Shown: piece after piece, positions 55,092-64,000 of the stretch
Layout of the letters: each line of letters begins with the position of its first letter
How positions within the stretch are numbered: position 1 is the stretch's first letter
Source of the DNA: Inconstantimicrobium porci
Lineage (GTDB): Bacteria > Bacillota > Clostridia > Clostridiales > Clostridiaceae
Direction: 5' to 3'
DNA: 64,000 bases
NCBI RefSeq assembly: GCF_009696465.1
Contig: NZ_VULX01000002.1
Location: 124,001 to 188,000 of the forward strand
Notes under the pieces: generated by a model
The model's input: only the letters and a program-made list of their open reading frames with translations
Told to the model about the DNA's origin: nothing
Databases searched by the model: none
Translations under genes and position numbers: made by a program

Positions 55092-55461
55092 GGTCTTTAT
55101 GTATAATTTTCAATTTTTCTTGCCGTCTCACATTCTACGTCTACACAATTATAAAAAATTTTTTTATTCTTTGCAACTGGTTTTTTCTAATTGTCACTCC
55201 ATATTTTAATACAGATAGTTTAAGTTAAACAATCATTCCATATTTTGTTTATTGTGACCTGGTAAACACATTTTTAAGCAATTGGAATAGAGTCTTAAAT
55301 TCATGCATTTCTCTCACTCTTATACTAGAGCTAGCTATAATTAATCTTTTTTAAACTTTTAATTCATTATATATTGTGATTATTTTACGTGGTAAACTTG
55401 TACGTTTTTCATAAATCAATTATGCCTCTTAGTGTTATTTATTTTACTATATCTTTTCTAA

Positions 55462-55505
55462 AAAAAATAGCGGAAAAGGACGTCTCCTCTTCCACTATTA
55501 ATAAA
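55462..55505 (-). terminator. Terminator of the str operon after tuf
   Basis: On the minus strand AATAGTGGAA, a G/A-rich loop and TTCCGCTATT form a stem followed by TTTTTT. It lies about 50 bp after the tuf stop and separates the str transcript from the S10 promoter. Confidence 0.85.
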
Positions 55506-55549
55506 GCTTTATTTAAATTGTATATGGTAAATAACTAATTTAATTATAA

Positions 55550-56743
55550 TTAGTCAAGAACGCTAGTAACAACACCAGAACCTACAGTTCTTCCACCTTC
55601 TCTGATGGCGAATCTTAAGTTTTCTTCCATTGCTATTTCAGTTATTAATTCAACGTTCATATCAATGTGATCTCCTGGCATAACCATTTCCATACCTTCT
55701 GGTAATTTGATTGTTCCAGTAACGTCAGTTGTTCTGAAGTAGAATTGTGGTCTGTATCCATCGAAGAATGGAGTATGTCTACCACCTTCTTCTTTCTTTA
55801 ATACGTAAACCTGACCAACGAATTTCTTGTGTGGATGTACAGTACCTGGTTTAGCTAAAACCTGACCTCTTTCGATTTCATCTCTCTGGATACCTCTTAA
55901 AAGAGCTCCGATGTTATCTCCAGCTTCTGCTTCGTCTAGTAACTTTCTGAACATTTCTATTCCAGTTACAACAGTCTTCTTCTTTTCTTCCTTTAATCCA
56001 ACGATTTCTAATTCATCTGATATGTGAAGAACTCCTCTTTCAACTCTACCAGTTGCAACAGTTCCTCTACCAGTGATTGTAAATACGTCTTCTACTGGCA
56101 TTAAGAAAGGCTTATCTGTAGCTCTTTCTGGAGTTGGGATGTAGCTGTCAACAGCATCCATTAATTCAAGGATTGGTTTGATAGCTTCTTCGTCAGTTGG
56201 GTTTTCAAGAGCCTTTAAAGCTGATCCTCTAATTACTGGGATATCATCACCTGGGAATTCATATTCGTTTAATAATTCTCTAACTTCCATTTCAACTAGA
56301 TCTAGTAATTCTTCATCATCAACCATATCAGCCTTGTTTAAGAATACTACGATGTAGTTAACTCCAACTCTTGAAGCAAGAAGTATATGTTCTCTTGTCT
56401 GAGGCATTGGACCATCAGCTGCAGAAACAACTAGGATAGCTCCGTCCATCTGAGCAGCTCCAGTGATCATGTTCTTAACATAGTCAGCATGTCCTGGGCA
56501 GTCAACGTGAGCATAGTGTCTGTTGTCTGTTTCATATTCAACGTGAGCAGTGTTGATAGTGATTCCTCTTTCTTTTTCTTCTGGAGCCTTATCGATTTCT
56601 GCATAGTTGAATGCCTTTGCGAATCCTCTGTTAGCTAATACTGTAGTAATAGCTGCTGTTAAAGTAGTCTTACCGTGGTCAACGTGACCAATTGTACCGA
56701 TATTAACATGTGGTTTAGTTCTTTCAAATTTTGCCTTAGCCAT
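55550..56743 (-). CDS. tuf: Elongation factor Tu
   Basis: 397 residues. EF-Tu delivers aminoacyl-tRNA to the ribosome. The G motifs are [27 protein letters not shown] and [10 protein letters not shown], followed by switch I with [13 protein letters not shown] and domains 2-3 ([33 protein letters not shown]). ATG with AGGAGG. 54 bp after fusA; last gene of the str operon. Confidence 0.99.
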   Translation of the reverse strand: MAKAKFERTKPHVNIGTIGHVDHGKTTLTAAITTVLANRGFAKAFNYAEIDKAPEEKERGITINTAHVEYETDNRHYAHVDCPGHADYVKNMITGAAQMDGAILVVSAADGPMPQTREHILLASRVGVNYIVVFLNKADMVDDEELLDLVEMEVRELLNEYEFPGDDIPVIRGSALKALENPTDEEAIKPILELMDAVDSYIPTPERATDKPFLMPVEDVFTITGRGTVATGRVERGVLHISDELEIVGLKEEKKKTVVTGIEMFRKLLDEAEAGDNIGALLRGIQRDEIERGQVLAKPGTVHPHKKFVGQVYVLKKEEGGRHTPFFDGYRPQFYFRTTDVTGTIKLPEGMEMVMPGDHIDMNVELITEIAMEENLRFAIREGGRTVGSGVVTSVLD

Positions 56744-56797
56744 TTTTTGTATTCCTCCTGTATGTGTGAAATTAAATATTTATAGTATTAAAGGGAA

Positions 56798-58861
56798 TTA
56801 TTTTTTACCCTTTGCTACCTCTTCCTGAATGCTCTTTGGAACTTCTTCATAATGATCAAATACCATTGAGTAGTTTCCTCTACCCTGAGTTCTTGATCTT
56901 AATGTAGTTGCGTATCCAAACATTTCTGCTAGTGGAACGTAAGCTCTGATGATCTGAGCACCATTTCTTAATTCCATACCTTCAATTCTACCTCTTCTTG
57001 AATTGATATCTCCCATTACATCTCCCATGTATTCTTCTGGAACTGTAACTTCAACTTTCATAGAAGGTTCTAGTAAAACTGGGTCTGCCTTAGCCATAGC
57101 ATTTTTGAATGCCATAGATCCAGCAATCTTGAATGACATTTCTGATGAATCGACATCATGATATGATCCATCATATAATTTAACTTTAAAGTTGATAACT
57201 GGGTATCCAGCTATAATACCATTTTGAGCTGCTTCTTGAATACCTGCATCTACAGCTGGGATGTATTCCTTTGGAATAGCTCCACCAACAATAGCATTTT
57301 CGAAGCTGTATTCTTCTTCAGTTGGTATAAGTTCTATAGAACAATCTCCGTATTGTCCCTTACCACCTGATTGCTTAATGTACTTACCTTGAGCTTTAAC
57401 TTGAGTTCTGATAGTTTCTTTGTAAGCAACCTGAGGAGCACCTACGTTACATTCTACCTTAAATTCTCTCTGAAGTCTATCAACAATGATATCAAGGTGA
57501 AGTTCACCCATACCAGCGATTATAGTCTGACCTGTTTCAGTATCAGTCCAAGTCTTGAATGTTGGATCTTCTTCAGCAAGTTTTGCTAAAGCTATACCCA
57601 TTTTTTCCTGAGCAGCCTTAGTCTTAGGTTCTATAGCAACATCGATAACTGGATCTGGGAATTCCATAGATTCAAGAATTATTGGATTTTCTTCATCACA
57701 TAAAGTATCTCCAGTAGTAGTATTCTTAAGACCTATGATAGCTCCGATTTCTCCAGCTTCTAATGCGTCTACCTCTTCTCTGTGGTTAGCGTGCATCTTA
57801 ACAAGTCTACCAACTCTTTCTTTCTTACCCTTTGTTGAGTTAAGAACGTATGATCCACTTGTTAATATTCCTGAGTAAACTCTAGCGAATGCAAGCTTTC
57901 CAACGAATGGATCTGTAGCAATCTTAAATGCTAAAGTAGCTAATGGTGCTTTATCATCTGAAGGTCTGCTATCTTCTTCTCCATCTAATGAAGTACCTTT
58001 TATAGCTGGTACATCAAGTGGTGATGGTAAGAAATCAACAACACCGTCAATCATCTGTTGAACACCCTTGTTCTTGTATGAAGAACCACAGATTACTGGG
58101 ATTATCTGATTTGAGATAGTTCCCTTTCTTAATGCTCCCATAATCTCTTCTGTAGTTAGTTCTTCTCCATCAAGATACTTAAGCATTAATTCTTCATCAA
58201 GTTCAGCAACAGATTCGATCATTGCTGCTCTGTATTCTGCTGCCTGATCTTTTAATTCTTCTGGAATTTCTATTTCTTCCATTTCAGTTCCAAGTTTGTT
58301 ATCGAAAACTATAGCAACGTTTCTTATTAAGTCAACCATTCCTCTGAAGTCTTCTTCTGAACCTATTGGAATCTGTATTGGAACAGCATTAGCCTTTAAT
58401 CTATCTCTTACTGTATTAACACAGTTGAAGAAGTCAGCTCCTGTTGCATCCATCTTATTTACATATACCATTCTTGGTACTTCGTATTTATCTGCCTGTC
58501 TCCAAACAGTTTCAGTTTGTGGTTCAACACCACTCTTAGCGTCAAGTACAGTTACAGCACCATCAAGAACTCTTAATGATCTTTCAACTTCAACTGTAAA
58601 GTCTACGTGTCCTGGTGTATCAATTATATTAAGTTCATGACCTTTCCAGAAACAAGTTGTAGCTGCAGAAGTAATTGTTATACCTCTTTCCTGTTCTTGA
58701 ACCATCCAGTCCATCTGAGATGCACCTTCATGTGTTTCACCAATTTTATGAGTTTTTCCTGTATAGAATAATATACGCTCAGTAGTTGTAGTCTTACCAG
58801 CATCTATATGAGCCATTATTCCAAAGTTACGGAATTTATCTAATGGGTATTGTCTAGACAT
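56798..58861 (-). CDS. fusA: Elongation factor G
   Basis: 687 residues from the ATG at 58859-58861 with GAGAGGAGG; the frame is open to 58900 without another site. EF-G drives translocation. G1 is [21 protein letters not shown]2 [13 protein letters not shown]3 [20 protein letters not shown] and G4 [13 protein letters not shown]. Domain IV, which enters the A site, includes [14 protein letters not shown], and the C-terminus ends VAKGKK. One EF-G gene of the canonical type. Confidence 0.99.
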   Translation of the reverse strand: MSRQYPLDKFRNFGIMAHIDAGKTTTTERILFYTGKTHKIGETHEGASQMDWMVQEQERGITITSAATTCFWKGHELNIIDTPGHVDFTVEVERSLRVLDGAVTVLDAKSGVEPQTETVWRQADKYEVPRMVYVNKMDATGADFFNCVNTVRDRLKANAVPIQIPIGSEEDFRGMVDLIRNVAIVFDNKLGTEMEEIEIPEELKDQAAEYRAAMIESVAELDEELMLKYLDGEELTTEEIMGALRKGTISNQIIPVICGSSYKNKGVQQMIDGVVDFLPSPLDVPAIKGTSLDGEEDSRPSDDKAPLATLAFKIATDPFVGKLAFARVYSGILTSGSYVLNSTKGKKERVGRLVKMHANHREEVDALEAGEIGAIIGLKNTTTGDTLCDEENPIILESMEFPDPVIDVAIEPKTKAAQEKMGIALAKLAEEDPTFKTWTDTETGQTIIAGMGELHLDIIVDRLQREFKVECNVGAPQVAYKETIRTQVKAQGKYIKQSGGKGQYGDCSIELIPTEEEYSFENAIVGGAIPKEYIPAVDAGIQEAAQNGIIAGYPVINFKVKLYDGSYHDVDSSEMSFKIAGSMAFKNAMAKADPVLLEPSMKVEVTVPEEYMGDVMGDINSRRGRIEGMELRNGAQIIRAYVPLAEMFGYATTLRSRTQGRGNYSMVFDHYEEVPKSIQEEVAKGKK

Positions 58862-58936
58862 AATTCTGCCTCCTCTCAATATATCAATATAATCTAACAA
58901 AAACTGTTTTGGTATTCGCCAAAACAGTTTTTGAAA

Positions 58937-59437
<501 letters not shown>

Positions 59438-59557
59438 TTAAGTTCATCGGTACTCGGCTTATCGCCGCAAAATGCTCGCTTCAACAATTCTATAGGTGAA
59501 TCTATGTAAATGCCGAAACTTCGCACTAATTAAGCTATTTAAGCAACCAAAATCAAA

Positions 59558-59935
59558 TTATTTCTGCTTTGGTTTCTTAGCACCATATTTTGATCTAGCC
59601 TGTAATCTGTTAGCTACTCCAGCACAGTCAAGTGCTCCTCTTACGATATGGTATCTAACACCAGGTAAATCCTTAACTCTTCCACCTCTTATAAGAACAA
59701 CACTATGTTCCTGTAAGTTATGGCCTATTCCTGGAATGTAACCAGTAACTTCAATTCCGTTAGTTAATCTAACTCTGGCAATCTTTCTTAACGCTGAGTT
59801 AGGCTTCTTTGGAGTTGTAGTCTTAACTACTGTACATACCCCTCTCTTCTGTGGGCACTCTTTAAGTGCAGGTGAGTTTGATTTTGTTGCTAATGTTTTT
59901 CTGCCCTTTCTAACTAATTGGCTTATAGTTGGCAT
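59558..59935 (-). CDS. rpsL: 30S ribosomal protein S12
   Basis: 125 residues. [40 protein letters not shown] and [20 protein letters not shown]. The Lys in [10 protein letters not shown] and in RVKDLPG, the positions altered in streptomycin-resistant mutants of other bacteria, are wild type. ATG with CAGGAGGTG. First protein gene of the str set after the L7Ae-like gene. Confidence 0.98.
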   Translation of the reverse strand: MPTISQLVRKGRKTLATKSNSPALKECPQKRGVCTVVKTTTPKKPNSALRKIARVRLTNGIEVTGYIPGIGHNLQEHSVVLIRGGRVKDLPGVRYHIVRGALDCAGVANRLQARSKYGAKKPKQK

Positions 59936-59991
59936 ACTTTCACCTCCTGAAAATTTAATAATATCTATATAAATTAAAGATATTAACGCTA

Positions 59992-60231
59992 TTATTTGAG
60001 AATTAATGCTGCAGCTGCTTTCACGTCAATACTGCACATCTTCCCAAGCTTCTGCATTGTATCAATTACAGTAACCGGCACACTCTTCTGCTCAGCAACA
60101 CTAATTAATGGAGATGTCAACTTCTTATCAGCATCATCTGCAATATAAAGAATTTTTCCCTCACCATTTAATATTGACTTTTTGCATTGTTTTATGCCTA
60201 TAACTTTTTTTTCCTGAATCCTGTCTATCAT
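59992..60231 (-). CDS. rplGB: L7Ae-family ribosome-associated protein (YbxF-like)
   Basis: 79 residues with the L7Ae/L30e fold: [40 protein letters not shown] and [20 protein letters not shown]. In Bacillus the gene at this position encodes YbxF, which binds kink-turn RNA and associates with ribosomes. ATG with AAGGGGG. It sits between the rpoBC terminator-like hairpins and rpsL, the usual Firmicute order. Confidence 0.92.
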   Translation of the reverse strand: MIDRIQEKKVIGIKQCKKSILNGEGKILYIADDADKKLTSPLISVAEQKSVPVTVIDTMQKLGKMCSIDVKAAAALILK

Positions 60232-60260
60232 GAAATTACCCCCTTATTTTATAAAAGCAA

Positions 60261-60336
60261 CATTGAGATGCATTTCTACATCTCAATGGTCATGTAGACA
60301 AATTAAATTCATTAAGTTTGTGCATTGCACAAGTTG
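60261..60336 (-). terminator. Hairpins downstream of rpoC
   Basis: Two stem-loops lie in the 147-bp gap: CATTGAGATG-8-CATCTCAATG (60261-60288), a perfect 10-bp stem with a modest T-tract (TTGCTTTTAT) on the minus strand, and AACTTGTGC-AAT-GCACAAACTT (60315-60336). They may reduce but not abolish read-through into the L7Ae-like gene. Confidence 0.6.
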
Positions 60337-60378
60337 TATTTTATCATTTTGTATTTTTAAAGTCAATAAAATTAATTA

Positions 60379-63300
60379 CTATTCTATTGGCTGTTCTTCT
60401 GTATTATTTTCTTCTTTTTCCTCTAAATTCTTATCTGTATTTAATTTGATTGATCTATATCTCATCATTCCTGTACCAGCTGGAATCAACTTACCGATAA
60501 GAACATTTTCCTTAAGACCAATTAATGGATCAATTTTACCCTTAATTGCTGCTTCAGTAAGAACTCTAGTAGTTTCCTGGAATGAAGCTGCTGATAAGAA
60601 ACTGTCAGTAGCAAGTGCAGCCTTTGTTATACCAAGAAGAACTCTTTCTCCTTGTGCAGGTTCTCCACCAAACTCCTTAACTTTCTCATTAGCTTCATCA
60701 AAATCAAACATATCTATCATAACACCTGGTAATAAATCAGTATCACCAGATTCAAGAACTTTAACTTTTCTAGTCATTTGTCTTACAACAACTTCTAGAT
60801 GCTTATCGTTGATATCAACACCTTGAAGTCTGTAAACTTTCTGAACTTCTGAAAGAAGATATTTTCTAGCGCCATCAACGCCCTTGATTGCCATAATATC
60901 ATGTGGATTTACAGAACCTTCTGTTATTTCATCTCCAGCTTCAATCTGATCGCCATCGTTAACTCTGATTCTTGAACCAAATGGTATATCATATGACTTT
61001 TCTTCTCCATCTGCTCCAGTTACATACACAACTCTCTTCTTCTTAGTTTCTTCTCTTCTAACTATACCATCAATTTCACTGATTATAGCTAATCCCTTTG
61101 GTTTTCTAGCTTCGAAAAGTTCTTCAACTCTAGGAAGACCTTGTGTAATATCTGCTCCAGTGGCAACACCACCTGTATGGAATGTTCTCATTGTAAGCTG
61201 TGTACCTGGTTCACCTATAGACTGAGCTGCTACTATACCAACAGCTTCACCTATATTAATCTTAGATGCTGTAGCAAGGTCCATACCATAGCACTTAGCA
61301 CAAACACCGTTCTTAGATTTACATGTGAATACAGATCTTATCTTAACTTTCTTAATGCCTGATTTAACTACTTTATCAGCAAGTTTAGGATCTACATATT
61401 CATTAGCCTTAACAAGAACTTCTCCAGTAGATGGATCAACAACATCTTCTGCTACATATCTACCAGTTATTCTTTCTTCTAGACTTTCTACTACTTCTGT
61501 ACCTTCTTTGATTTCTTGAACATAAATACCATTGTTAGTACCACAGTCATCTTCTCTAACAACTACATCCTGACTTACATCAACAAGTCTTCTTGTTAAG
61601 TATCCTGAATCGGCTGTCTTAAGAGCTGTATCGGCATTACCTTTTCTTGCACCATGTGTTGACATGAAGTATTCAAGCACATCAAGACCTTCTCTGAATG
61701 ACGCTCTGATTGGTAACTCAAGGATTTTACCTGATGGACTCGCCATAAGTCCTCTCATACCTGCAAGCTGTTTGATCTGAGACTTAGAACCTCTGGCTCC
61801 AGAGTCCGCCATCATAAATATTGGATTAAATCTATCCATTGAGTCCATAAGTGCATTGGCAACATCTTCTGTTGTCTTAGTCCACTTATCAATAACTCTT
61901 TCATATCTTTCGTCTTCAGATATTAATCCTCTTCTATATAGCTTTTCGATCTTATCAACAGTCTGGTCAGCATCTGCTAATAAATCATATTTTTCTTTTG
62001 GCACAATCATATCTGCAACTGAAACTGTTACCGCTCCAATTGATGAATAATGATATCCCTTTGCTTTTATCTTATCAAGCATTACAGATGTTACTGTAGC
62101 TCCATGAGCCATATAACACTTATTTATTATTGTTCCTAAGTTCTTCTTAGTTACAAGGAAGTCTATTTCCATATTGAATTTAGTTTCTGGATCATTTCTA
62201 TCAACAAATCCTAAATCCTGAGGAATAGATTCATTAAAGATTATTTTACCTGGAGTAGTAGTGATTATACCCTGTTCTTCTACACCGTCAAATACTCTTG
62301 TCATTCTTACTTTAACTTTTGCATGTATTGAAATATCTTTTACTTCATATGCCATTAAAGCTTCTTCAGGTGATGAGAATACCATTCCTTCACCCTTTTC
62401 ACCATCTTTATCGATTGTTAAGTAGTATGAACCAAGTACCATATCCTGTGTTGGTACACATACTGGCTTACCATCTGATGGCTTCATGATATTTCCTGCA
62501 GCAAGCATTAAGAATCTAGCTTCAGCCTGAGCTTCAACTGATAATGGTAAATGAACAGCCATCTGGTCACCATCGAAATCGGCGTTGTATGCTGTACAAG
62601 CTAGTGGGTGAAGCTTTATTGCTCTTCCTCCAACTAATACTGGCTGGAATGCCTGAATACCTAATCTATGAAGAGTAGGCGCTCTATTAAGTAATACTGG
62701 ATGATCTGCAATTACATCTTCAAGAACATCCCATACCTGAGGCATTACTTTTTCAACCATTCTCTTAGCTGACTTAATGTTGTGAGCTATTCCGTCTTCA
62801 ACTAACTTCTTCATTACAAATGGCTTAAATAATTCAAGTGCCATTTCCTTTGGAAGTCCACATTGATACATCTTAAGTTCTGGTCCAACAACAATAACTG
62901 ATCTACCAGAGTAGTCAACTCTCTTACCAAGTAAGTTCTGTCTAAATCTACCTTGCTTACCTTTAAGCATATCTGATAATGATTTAAGAGGTCTATTTCC
63001 TGGTCCAGTAACTGGTCTTCCTCTTCTACCGTTATCTATAAGTGCATCTACTGCTTCTTGAAGCATTCTCTTTTCATTTCTTACAATGATATCTGGTGCA
63101 CCTAAATCTATTAACTTCTTAAGTCTGTTATTTCTGTTAATAACTCTTCTGTAAAGATCATTTAAATCTGATGTTGCAAATCTTCCACCATCTAATTGAA
63201 CCATTGGTCTTAAGTCTGGTGGTATAACTGGTATAACATCGATTATCATCCATTCAGGTTTATTTCCTGAAGTTCTGAATGATTCTATTACTTCAAGTCT

Positions 63301-63927
63301 TCTAATTATTCTTACTTTCTTCTGTCCAGTGCTTGTTTTAAGTTCTTCTTTTAATTCAACAGAACTTCTCTCAAGATCTATTTCAGAAAGTAGTTTCTTT
63401 ATAGCCTCAGCTCCCATTTCTGCAACGAAGCTATCTTCACCATACTTATCGCATGCTTCTCTATATTCTTTTTCATTTAGTAACTGCTTCTTTAATAAAG
63501 GAGTTTCTTTAGGATCTATTACGATATATGATGCAAAGTATAAAACTTTTTCTAATGCTCTTGGAGACATATCTATAATTAATCCCATTCTTGAAGGAAT
63601 TCCTTTAAAGTACCAGATGTGAGATACTGGGGCAGCAAGTTCAATATGCCCCATTCTCTCTCTTCTTACTTTTGACTTAGTGACTTCAACACCACATCTG
63701 TCACAGACAATTCCTTTATATCTAACTCTCTTATATTTTCCGCAATGACATTCCCAGTCCTTTATTGGTCCAAATATTCTTTCACAGAATAAACCGTCCT
63801 TTTCAGGCTTTAAAGTTCTGTAATTTATAGTTTCTGGTTTTTTTACTTCACCTCTAGACCATGCTCTGATCTGTTCTGGAGATGCTAACCCTATTTGTAA
63901 TGCATCAAAATTATTTAACTCAAACAA
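60379..63927 (-). CDS. rpoC: RNA polymerase beta-prime subunit
   Basis: 1182 residues from a TTG at 63927 preceded by GGGAGG; the frame continues to an ATG at 63945 that overlaps this site. TTG starts are common for clostridial rpoC, giving [20 protein letters not shown]. The first zinc site is [20 protein letters not shown]. The catalytic Mg loop is [14 protein letters not shown], the bridge helix/trigger loop region includes [20 protein letters not shown], and the second zinc site is [15 protein letters not shown]. Complete, with an acidic C-terminal tail ([14 protein letters not shown]). It follows rpoB by 20 bp. Confidence 0.98.
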   Translation of the reverse strand: MFELNNFDALQIGLASPEQIRAWSRGEVKKPETINYRTLKPEKDGLFCERIFGPIKDWECHCGKYKRVRYKGIVCDRCGVEVTKSKVRRERMGHIELAAPVSHIWYFKGIPSRMGLIIDMSPRALEKVLYFASYIVIDPKETPLLKKQLLNEKEYREACDKYGEDSFVAEMGAEAIKKLLSEIDLERSSVELKEELKTSTGQKKVRIIRRLEVIESFRTSGNKPEWMIIDVIPVIPPDLRPMVQLDGGRFATSDLNDLYRRVINRNNRLKKLIDLGAPDIIVRNEKRMLQEAVDALIDNGRRGRPVTGPGNRPLKSLSDMLKGKQGRFRQNLLGKRVDYSGRSVIVVGPELKMYQCGLPKEMALELFKPFVMKKLVEDGIAHNIKSAKRMVEKVMPQVWDVLEDVIADHPVLLNRAPTLHRLGIQAFQPVLVGGRAIKLHPLACTAYNADFDGDQMAVHLPLSVEAQAEARFLMLAAGNIMKPSDGKPVCVPTQDMVLGSYYLTIDKDGEKGEGMVFSSPEEALMAYEVKDISIHAKVKVRMTRVFDGVEEQGIITTTPGKIIFNESIPQDLGFVDRNDPETKFNMEIDFLVTKKNLGTIINKCYMAHGATVTSVMLDKIKAKGYHYSSIGAVTVSVADMIVPKEKYDLLADADQTVDKIEKLYRRGLISEDERYERVIDKWTKTTEDVANALMDSMDRFNPIFMMADSGARGSKSQIKQLAGMRGLMASPSGKILELPIRASFREGLDVLEYFMSTHGARKGNADTALKTADSGYLTRRLVDVSQDVVVREDDCGTNNGIYVQEIKEGTEVVESLEERITGRYVAEDVVDPSTGEVLVKANEYVDPKLADKVVKSGIKKVKIRSVFTCKSKNGVCAKCYGMDLATASKINIGEAVGIVAAQSIGEPGTQLTMRTFHTGGVATGADITQGLPRVEELFEARKPKGLAIISEIDGIVRREETKKKRVVYVTGADGEEKSYDIPFGSRIRVNDGDQIEAGDEITEGSVNPHDIMAIKGVDGARKYLLSEVQKVYRLQGVDINDKHLEVVVRQMTRKVKVLESGDTDLLPGVMIDMFDFDEANEKVKEFGGEPAQGERVLLGITKAALATDSFLSAASFQETTRVLTEAAIKGKIDPLIGLKENVLIGKLIPAGTGMMRYRSIKLNTDKNLEEKEENNTEEQPIE

Positions 63928-63947
63928 GGGTAATCCTCCCTTCATAA

Positions 63948-64000
63948 TTAATGTTCATCATTAAAATCATCAAGTTCTAATTCACTATCAGTTCCTAGAT
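63948..64000 (-). CDS. rpoB: RNA polymerase beta subunit (last codons, runs off window)
   Basis: The frame reads [16 protein letters not shown] and a TAA at 63948-63950, an acidic tail like that of clostridial RpoB. Position directly upstream of rpoC supports the call. Only about 17 codons are visible. Confidence 0.85.
   Translation of the reverse strand, partial: LGTDSELELDDFNDEH

Noticed and set aside
55092-55460. Possible small gene or RNA in the tuf-rpsJ gap
   Set aside because: No frame with a ribosome binding site, no tRNA-like cloverleaf and no G/C-rich stems; it appears to be AT-rich spacer beyond the S10 promoter.

Overview
The window looks like a chromosomal segment of a low-GC Firmicute of the Clostridium type. 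Intergenic DNA is very AT-rich, ribosome binding sites are strong (GGAGG), codon use favours A/T, a zinc-type S14 and L36 are present, and an ecfA1-ecfA2-ecfT-truA-rplM-rpsI block follows the S10/spc/alpha ribosomal cluster. I cannot name the species. No tRNA, rRNA or CRISPR array was seen.

Right half (about 34.5-64 kb, minus strand): the core translation/transcription super-cluster. It runs rpoB (last codons), rpoC, an L7Ae-like gene, rpsL, rpsG, fusA and tuf, then a terminator and a 700-bp gap. That gap holds the S10-operon promoter and a structured leader. Next come rpsJ-rplC-rplD-rplW-rplB-rpsS-rplV-rpsC-rplP-rpmC-rpsQ-rplN-rplX-rplE-rpsZ-rpsH-rplF-rplR-rpsE-rpmD-rplO-secY-adk-map-KOW protein-infA-rpmJ-rpsM-rpsK-rpsD-rpoA-rplQ and a terminator. 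ecfA1-ecfA2-ecfT-truA and then rplM-rpsI each have a near-consensus promoter. This half is intact and ordinary.

Left half (1-34 kb): a mixed region. Intact units are a MacB/FtsX-type ABC exporter, ptsI with a divergent sigma-54 activator carrying an HPr-like domain, nrdA-nrdB, an OmpR-type two-component system, a TPR protein, yitT, a cell-wall amidase and a Na/Pi cotransporter. From 22 to 34 kb there is a run of small modifying enzymes: an ANT(6)-like nucleotidyltransferase, four GNAT domains, a methyltransferase, a PfkB kinase, a GT-C membrane protein, a VOC protein and a second nucleotidyltransferase. At least seven genes in this half are broken (ABC transporter, MFS transporter, SGNH hydrolase, YdcF-like protein, a membrane protein, an ECF-like sigma factor, a GNAT enzyme). 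Most keep recognisable pieces of separate parts of the gene while the middle is missing.

Two things stand out. First, ptsI appears to be under sigma-54 control: a perfectly spaced -24/-12 element lies upstream of it, and three TTGATA-N5-TATCAA palindromes lie between it and the divergent activator. The activator's HPr-like domain keeps His15 and Arg17 but has Asp at the Ser46 position. Second, a family of hairpin-rich intergenic elements recurs at about 0.8, 10.2, 23.5 and 26.9 kb. The hairpins come in a conserved order, while the repetitive ends differ from copy to copy; in two copies the two ends match each other as inverted repeats. Both are read directly from sequence; their function is inference.
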